NCBI GenBank assembly: GCA_902790905.1
Contig: CADATO010000033.1
Location: 1 to 37,571, forward strand
From: an uncultured Eubacteriales bacterium
Lineage (GTDB): Bacteria > Bacillota > Clostridia > Peptostreptococcales > Anaerovoracaceae
Direction: 5' to 3'
DNA length: 37,571 nucleotides
The position numbers and the translations under genes were made by a program. Positions 33,325 to 37,571 of this stretch are shown here, one piece after another. How positions within the stretch are numbered: position 1 is the first letter of the stretch; the number at the start of each line of letters is the position of its first letter. The notes under the pieces were generated by a model, which was given only the letters and a program-made list of their open reading frames with translations, was not told the DNA's origin and did not search any database.

Positions 33325-34584
33325 ATGGCAAAGAAACCGTTCGTAACACTGGACAAAGTCAAGGAAATCGCGGCCGTCTACCCGACTCCGTTTCATCTCT
33401 ATGATGAGAAGGGCATCCGTGAGAACGCGAAGCGCGTCAACGAAGCGTTCGCATGGAACAAGGGCTTCCGTGAGTACTTCGCCGTCAAAGCGACGCCCAA
33501 TCCGTACATCCTCAGCATTCTGAAGGAATACGGCATGGGCTGCGACTGCTCGTCCCTGCCCGAGCTGATGCTGGCCAAAGAGCTCGATATGCCAATCATG
33601 TTCAGCTCCAACGTCACCCCGTACGAAGAGTACCAGTTCTGCGCGGAGGCAGGCGGCATCATCAACCTCGACGACTTCACCGATGTCGAGCACATCGAGA
33701 AGGCGCTCGGCACACTGCCGGAGATCATGTGCTGCCGCTACAATCCGGGCGGCGTCTACAAGCTGACCAACGGCATCATGGACAACCCCGGCGATGCGAA
33801 GTACGGCATGAGCGAGGCGCAGATGACCGAAGCGTTCCGCATCCTGAAGGAAAAGGGCGTCAAGAAGTTCGGTATCCACGCGTTCCTCGCGAGCAACACC
33901 GTCACCAACGATTACTACCCGCAGCTCGCGAAGGATCTGTTCGAGCTGGCGGTCCGCCTGAAGAAGGCGGTCGGCGTTGAGATCGCGTTCATCAACCTGT
34001 CCGGCGGCGTCGGCGTCGCGTACAAGCCCGACCAGACCCCGAACGACATCACCGTCATCGGTGCGCGCGTCCACGAAGTCTACGACGAGGTCTTCGGACC
34101 GGAGGGCATGGACGATGTGGCAATCTACACCGAGATGGGCCGCTACATGCTCGGTCCCTACGGCGGTCTCGTCACCAAAGCGATTCATGAAAAACACATC
34201 TACAAGGAATACATCGGTGTCGATGCGTGCGCGGCCAACCTGATGCGTCCGGCCATCTACGACGCATACCACCACATCACCGTACTCGGCAAGGAAGATG
34301 CACCGTGCGATCACGTCTACGACATCACCGGTTCGCTCTGCGAGAACAGCGACAAGTTCGCGAAGGACCGCGCGCTGCCGAAGATCGACATGGGCGATTA
34401 CCTATTCATCCATGACGCCGGCGCACACGGCTACTCCATGGGCTACCAGTACAACGCCAAGCTGCGCTCCGCGGAGATCCTGCTCCACGAGGACGGCACC
34501 TTCGATATGATCCGCCGCGCCGAAACGCCGAAGGACTACTTCGCGACATTCGACTTCAGCGACATCATCAAGAACCTGCTGTAA
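33325..34584 (+). CDS. lysA: Diaminopimelate decarboxylase-family PLP enzyme
   Basis: A 419-residue fold-III PLP decarboxylase. Lys55 in YFAVKATPNPY is the cofactor lysine. GCDCSSLPELMLA, INLSGGVGVAY and the late GSLCENSDKFAKDR and HDAGAHGYSMGYQYN match LysA proteins, including the active-site Cys-Glu and the AGAYG-like motif (here GAHGYSM). LysA makes L-lysine from meso-diaminopimelate. AAAGGAAAG lies before the ATG, 15 bases after the ACT gene. No other lysine gene is nearby, so a broader or different amino-acid substrate is possible. Confidence 0.85.
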   Translation: MAKKPFVTLDKVKEIAAVYPTPFHLYDEKGIRENAKRVNEAFAWNKGFREYFAVKATPNPYILSILKEYGMGCDCSSLPELMLAKELDMPIMFSSNVTPYEEYQFCAEAGGIINLDDFTDVEHIEKALGTLPEIMCCRYNPGGVYKLTNGIMDNPGDAKYGMSEAQMTEAFRILKEKGVKKFGIHAFLASNTVTNDYYPQLAKDLFELAVRLKKAVGVEIAFINLSGGVGVAYKPDQTPNDITVIGARVHEVYDEVFGPEGMDDVAIYTEMGRYMLGPYGGLVTKAIHEKHIYKEYIGVDACAANLMRPAIYDAYHHITVLGKEDAPCDHVYDITGSLCENSDKFAKDRALPKIDMGDYLFIHDAGAHGYSMGYQYNAKLRSAEILLHEDGTFDMIRRAETPKDYFATFDFSDIIKNLL

Positions 34585-34597
34585 AGAATATGTATTG

Positions 34598-34628
34598 AAA
34601 GTGCCGCCTGCATACCGGGCGGTACTTT
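34598..34628 (+). terminator. Terminator of the paaK-ACT-lysA operon
   Basis: AAAGTGCCGCC (34598-34608) pairs with GGCGGTACTTT (34618-34628) with one G-U pair, followed by TTA. The T-run is short and partly in the stem. Confidence 0.7.
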
Positions 34629-34630
34629 TA

Positions 34631-34639
34631 TGCTATAAT
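34631..34639 (+). promoter_or_regulatory. Extended -10 promoter for a probably leaderless cls mRNA
   Basis: TG-C-TATAAT (34631-34639) ends only 6 bases before the ATG at 34646. Transcription would begin at or within two bases of the start codon, leaving no room for a ribosome binding site. Confidence 0.5.
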
Positions 34640-34645
34640 CAAACC

Positions 34646-36316
34646 ATGCAAAGCACCCCTAACGAAGAAAAGCTGAATACGAAAGACCAGGCCGCTTTTG
34701 ATGCGCCGGTGAATGCGCAGGAAAGTCTGGTCTCTGAGCACCGCCGGCCGCGCGGCTACGACGAGCAGACGTATGAGAACAAAGCCTCTGTCAAGAACGG
34801 CATCATGCGCCTGATTTTTGTCGCGCTTGCGATCGTCATCGAGATCGTCTGGGTCCTGGTGCTGTTTGATATGCTGAACGACAACTACCCCTGGATCTCT
34901 GCGGGTACACGTGTGCTGGCTGCCGTGCTGGCGCTGGCGATCTTCAGCCGGTATCAGACAGCGAGCATGAAGATGCCGTGGCTGATGATCGTCATGGCAT
35001 TCCCGGTCCTCGGCTCGACACTGTATCTGCTGCTCGGTCTTACCGGGTCGACCACGCGGATGCGGCGGCGGTATGAAGACATCGACGCGAAGCTGTACCC
35101 GGAACTCATGCAGGATCAGGCGACGTTCGAGGAGATCGAGCGCAGGGACGCAGCGGTCGCCAACATGGCGCGGTACATCTACGACTACGCGAAGTACCCG
35201 ATCTACAAGAACACCGATGTTACATTCTATCCGGATGCGACGGCGGGCATCGAGGCGCAGAAGGAAGCGCTCCGCGGCGCGAAGAACTTTATCTTCATGG
35301 AATACCACGCCATCGAGGATGCGGAGTCCTTCGCCGAGATCCGTGCGATCCTGCGCGCCAAGGCGCAGGAGGGTGTTGAGGTGCGCGTGTTCTACGATGA
35401 CATCGGGAGCATCGGCTTTATCAGCACGGACTTTGTCAAACGGCTCGAGGGAGACGGCATCCACTGCCGCGTGTTCAACCCGATGCTGCCGTTCGTGAAT
35501 ATGTTCCTCAACAACCGCGACCACCGCAAGATCACGGTCGTAGACGGGATCATCGGCTTCACCGGCGGGTACAACATCGCCAACGAGTACTTCAACATCA
35601 CCCATCCGTACGGATACTGGAAGGACACCGGTATCCGGCTGGAGGGCGAAGCGGTCCGCAGCATGACGGTCATGTTCCTCGAGATGTGGAACGCCGTCAA
35701 GGACAGCGATATCGACGACACGAGCTTTGACCGGTTCCTGTACCCGATCGACTACACCGCAAAGGAACACTGCTACGTGCAGCCCTATGCGGACAACCCG
35801 ATCGACGATGAACAGGTCGGCGAGAACGTCTACATGAACATCATCGGCAACGCGCAGGAGTACATCTACTTCATGACGCCGTATCTGGTCATCACGGACG
35901 AGATGAACCAGGCGCTGGCGCTTGCGGCCAAGCGGGGCGTCGACGTGCGCATCATCACACCGGGCATCCCGGACAAGAAGATCGTCTACGGCTGCACGCG
36001 TTCGTACTACGCCAATCTGGTCCGTCACGGCGTGCGGATCTTCGAGTATGCGCCGGGGTTCTGCCACGCGAAGCAGTGCGTTTCCGACGGCAAGGTCGCC
36101 ACATGCGGCACCATCAACCTCGACTACCGCAGCCTCTACCATCACTTCGAGAACGGCTGTCTGCTCTACGACTGCGATGCTGTCTGGGACATCAAACGAG
36201 ACTTCGACCGCTGTTTCCGGCAGTGCCGCGAGATGACCGAGCAGTACCGGACCGGCAGACCCGTCAGGACCCGTATCTGGAACGTCGTCCTGCGGTTCAT
36301 CTCACCGCTTCTGTAA
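34646..36316 (+). CDS. cls: Cardiolipin synthase
   Basis: A 556-residue membrane phospholipase-D-family enzyme that joins two phosphatidylglycerols into cardiolipin. After an acidic, hydrophilic N-terminus of about 50 residues come two or three membrane helices (about 53-130). Two HKD motifs follow: HRKITVVDG with FTGGYN, and HAKQCVSDG with GTINLDYRS. Length is slightly above the usual 480-510 because of the N-terminal extension. The ATG at 34646 has no Shine-Dalgarno site and lies just after a TATAAT, so the mRNA may be leaderless. An in-frame TTG at 34595 would require translating through the terminator. Confidence 0.9.
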   Translation: MQSTPNEEKLNTKDQAAFDAPVNAQESLVSEHRRPRGYDEQTYENKASVKNGIMRLIFVALAIVIEIVWVLVLFDMLNDNYPWISAGTRVLAAVLALAIFSRYQTASMKMPWLMIVMAFPVLGSTLYLLLGLTGSTTRMRRRYEDIDAKLYPELMQDQATFEEIERRDAAVANMARYIYDYAKYPIYKNTDVTFYPDATAGIEAQKEALRGAKNFIFMEYHAIEDAESFAEIRAILRAKAQEGVEVRVFYDDIGSIGFISTDFVKRLEGDGIHCRVFNPMLPFVNMFLNNRDHRKITVVDGIIGFTGGYNIANEYFNITHPYGYWKDTGIRLEGEAVRSMTVMFLEMWNAVKDSDIDDTSFDRFLYPIDYTAKEHCYVQPYADNPIDDEQVGENVYMNIIGNAQEYIYFMTPYLVITDEMNQALALAAKRGVDVRIITPGIPDKKIVYGCTRSYYANLVRHGVRIFEYAPGFCHAKQCVSDGKVATCGTINLDYRSLYHHFENGCLLYDCDAVWDIKRDFDRCFRQCREMTEQYRTGRPVRTRIWNVVLRFISPLL

Positions 36317-36357
36317 AGCCGGGCGGAACACTTTCACAGCAAAGCAAAGGAATTATT

Positions 36358-36888
36358 ATGAATATCACAGTCTACGGCGGGGCGCATCCCGGATCCGACC
36401 CCGCATTTGTTGCAGCAGCCGAAGCGCTCGGCCGCACGATCGCAAAGCACGGCCACACCGTCGTCTACGGCGGCGGCGCCATCGGCATGATGGGCGGGCT
36501 CTCCCGCGGCGCGCTGGAGGAGGGCGGCAAGGTCACCGGCGTCATCCCGCGCTTCATGGTGGAGCGCGAATGGGCCAACCCGGCCGTGAAAGATATGCGC
36601 ATGACCGAGACAATGGCGGAGCGCAAGACCATGATGAACGAGCTGGGCGATCTGTTCGTTGCGATGCCGGGCGGCACGGGCACATTGGAGGAGATCGCCG
36701 AGTCTCTGGCACACTGCAACCTGGGCCTGATCGCCGGCAAGTGCGTATTCTTAAATATCAACGGCTATTATGAACCGATGCGGACCATGCTGGATGCGAT
36801 GGTGCAGGCGGGCTACATGGCGGCACACGAACGCGCCAATGCCGTCTTTGCGGACAGCGTGGAAGAACTGGAGGAGTATCTGAAATGA
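36358..36888 (+). CDS. LOG-family protein (TIGR00730, Rossmann fold)
   Basis: A 176-residue protein of the LOG family. MNITVYGGA, VVYGGGAIGMMGG, MAERKTMM and the signature PGGTGTLEE are present. LOG proteins with this motif act as cytokinin riboside 5'-monophosphate phosphoribohydrolases, cutting nucleotide N-glycosidic bonds; bacterial physiological roles vary. AAAGGA lies 7 bases before ATG 36358. Its stop overlaps the start of the nicotinamidase-like gene (ATGA), so the two are co-translated, which fits a shared role in nucleotide or NAD breakdown; that link is inference. Confidence 0.9.
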   Translation: MNITVYGGAHPGSDPAFVAAAEALGRTIAKHGHTVVYGGGAIGMMGGLSRGALEEGGKVTGVIPRFMVEREWANPAVKDMRMTETMAERKTMMNELGDLFVAMPGGTGTLEEIAESLAHCNLGLIAGKCVFLNINGYYEPMRTMLDAMVQAGYMAAHERANAVFADSVEELEEYLK

Positions 36889-37421
36889 GAAAGATCCTGA
36901 TCGTCGTAGACATGCAGAATGACTTTATCGACGGGGCGCTCGGCACGCCCGAAGCAGTCGGCATAGTTGAGAACGTCAAAGCGAAGATCGCGTCGTATCC
37001 TGAAGAGGATGTCTTCTTCACCCGCGACACGCATCCAGCAGATTATCTGGAATCGCAGGAGGGCAGATACCTGCCTGTTGAACACTGCATCGAGGGATCG
37101 GACGGCTGGCAGATCCGGCCGGATGTGATGGCACAGGCACCCGGCGCAAAGATCTTCGACAAGCCCACCTTCGGATCGACCGCGCTGGCAGAGGCGGTCA
37201 AAGACATGGCGCAGGCGGAGGAAGCCGCCGGCGGGGCACTGGAAGCCGAACTCATCGGGCTTTGCACAGACATCTGTGTTGTGTCTAACGCGCTGCTCCT
37301 CAAGGCGGTGCTGCCGGAGATGAAGATCTCCGTGGACCCGGCCTGCTGCGCAGGGGTCACCCCCGAAAAGCACGCGGCGGCGCTTGAGACGATGCGTTCC
37401 TGCCAGATTCAAATGCTGTAG
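36885..37421 (+). CDS. Cysteine hydrolase, nicotinamidase/isochorismatase-like
   Basis: A 178-residue hydrolase with the Asp-Lys-Cys triad of the family: Asp9 in VVDMQNDFIDG, Lys93 in FDKPTFGS and Cys131 in GLCTDICVVS. Asp48-Thr-His50 and His67 lie where nicotinamidases bind a metal ion, so nicotinamide to nicotinate (NAD salvage) is the favoured reaction over isochorismate hydrolysis. Length (178) is close to small nicotinamidases. The ATG overlaps the LOG stop (ATGA). Confidence 0.82.
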   Translation: MRKILIVVDMQNDFIDGALGTPEAVGIVENVKAKIASYPEEDVFFTRDTHPADYLESQEGRYLPVEHCIEGSDGWQIRPDVMAQAPGAKIFDKPTFGSTALAEAVKDMAQAEEAAGGALEAELIGLCTDICVVSNALLLKAVLPEMKISVDPACCAGVTPEKHAAALETMRSCQIQML

Positions 37422-37454
37422 GGCGGTGCCAATGCGGCGGCCGAATGAGAGGCA

Positions 37455-37478
37455 ATAAAAAAGGACCGCAAGGTCCTT
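37455..37478 (-). terminator. Terminator for minus-strand transcription
   Basis: AAGGACC (37461-37467) and GGTCCTT (37472-37478) with a GCAA tetraloop; on the minus strand the stem is followed by TTTTTT. It would end a convergent gene beyond the window edge. Confidence 0.65.
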
Positions 37479-37490
37479 CAGACTGTAGAC

Positions 37491-37526
37491 AAAGCCCTGG
37501 TCCCGCGAAGCGGGATCGGGGCTTTT
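37491..37526 (+). terminator. Terminator of the cls-LOG-hydrolase unit
   Basis: A two-part stem: AAAGCCC with GGGCTTT outside, TCCCGC with GCGGGA inside around a GAA loop, then a short T-run. The last 45 bases of the window show no gene. Confidence 0.8.
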
Positions 37527-37571
37527 CATATACTGCAGAACCCATATCCGGAAACTGCTGTGAATATTTGT

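Noticed and set aside
34595..34645. Upstream TTG start for cardiolipin synthase
   Set aside because: No ribosome site, and the segment is the terminator hairpin of the preceding operon.
1..37571. tRNA, rRNA, riboswitch, insertion sequence
   Set aside because: I looked for cloverleaf patterns, rRNA-like conserved blocks, cobalamin or NiCo riboswitch features before cbiM, and transposase genes, and found none that I can support.

Overview
The window looks like chromosomal DNA of a Gram-positive anaerobe of the Firmicutes, most likely a GC-rich Clostridia member of the Lachnospiraceae/Eubacteriales type. This is inferred from strong GGAGG-type ribosome binding sites, frequent TTG and GTG starts, an ECF-type Ni/Co transporter, a ferredoxin-nitroreductase, a LysM-free GH25 lysozyme with cell-wall-binding repeats, and the paaK-ACT-decarboxylase cluster. 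No rRNA, tRNA or marker gene allows a firmer placement.

Layout. (1) Positions 1-5.5 kb are an accessory region, AT-richer than the rest and without the genome-typical octamer described below. On the minus strand it carries a DUF4417 gene, a polymorphic-toxin-like protein and an acidic small protein, all translationally coupled. Divergently on the plus strand lie an XRE repressor, a Tpt1/KptA RNA 2'-phosphotransferase and another acidic small protein. Then follow a small orphan ORF and a HipB-HipA-like fusion kinase preceded by a perfect 22-bp palindrome. (2) 5.6-10.9 kb is a potABCD polyamine ABC operon ending in a coupled HutD/Ves cupin; its PotD carries a C-terminal membrane anchor. (3) 10.9-11.8 kb is metF. 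(4) 12.0-15.0 kb is a minus-strand cbiMQO Ni/Co ECF transporter, divergent from a His-rich CsoR/InrS-type metal sensor. (5) 15.3-17.2 kb is a Na/Pi symporter. (6) 17.3-20.9 kb is a heterodimeric ABC exporter on the minus strand; its catalytic subunit is broken by a frameshifting deletion. (7) 21.1-27.2 kb holds a truncated ZIP transporter behind a metal-type operator, then a plus-strand run of TSUP permease, ACT protein, VanZ-like protein, ferredoxin-nitroreductase, Nudix hydrolase and a 921-residue Tet(M)/EF-G-like GTPase fused to a Rae1/YacP-like NYN nuclease domain. (8) 27.3-31.4 kb has a GNAT acetyltransferase, a secreted GH25 lysozyme and a MATE transporter with a duplicated cytosolic tail. 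(9) 31.5-37.5 kb has paaK, a tandem-ACT protein, a LysA-like decarboxylase, cardiolipin synthase (possibly leaderless), a LOG-family protein and a nicotinamidase-like hydrolase.

The most unusual signal is not a gene. The octamer GCGATTCC (either strand) occurs 23 times by hand count, all between 7.0 and 37.1 kb, and twelve of these are the 10-mer GAGCGATTCC. It sits in several reading frames and is concentrated in the scarce intergenic DNA, including as a Shine-Dalgarno extension and as an inverted pair that forms a transcription terminator. This resembles a DNA-uptake-sequence or HIP1-like genome-wide repeat.
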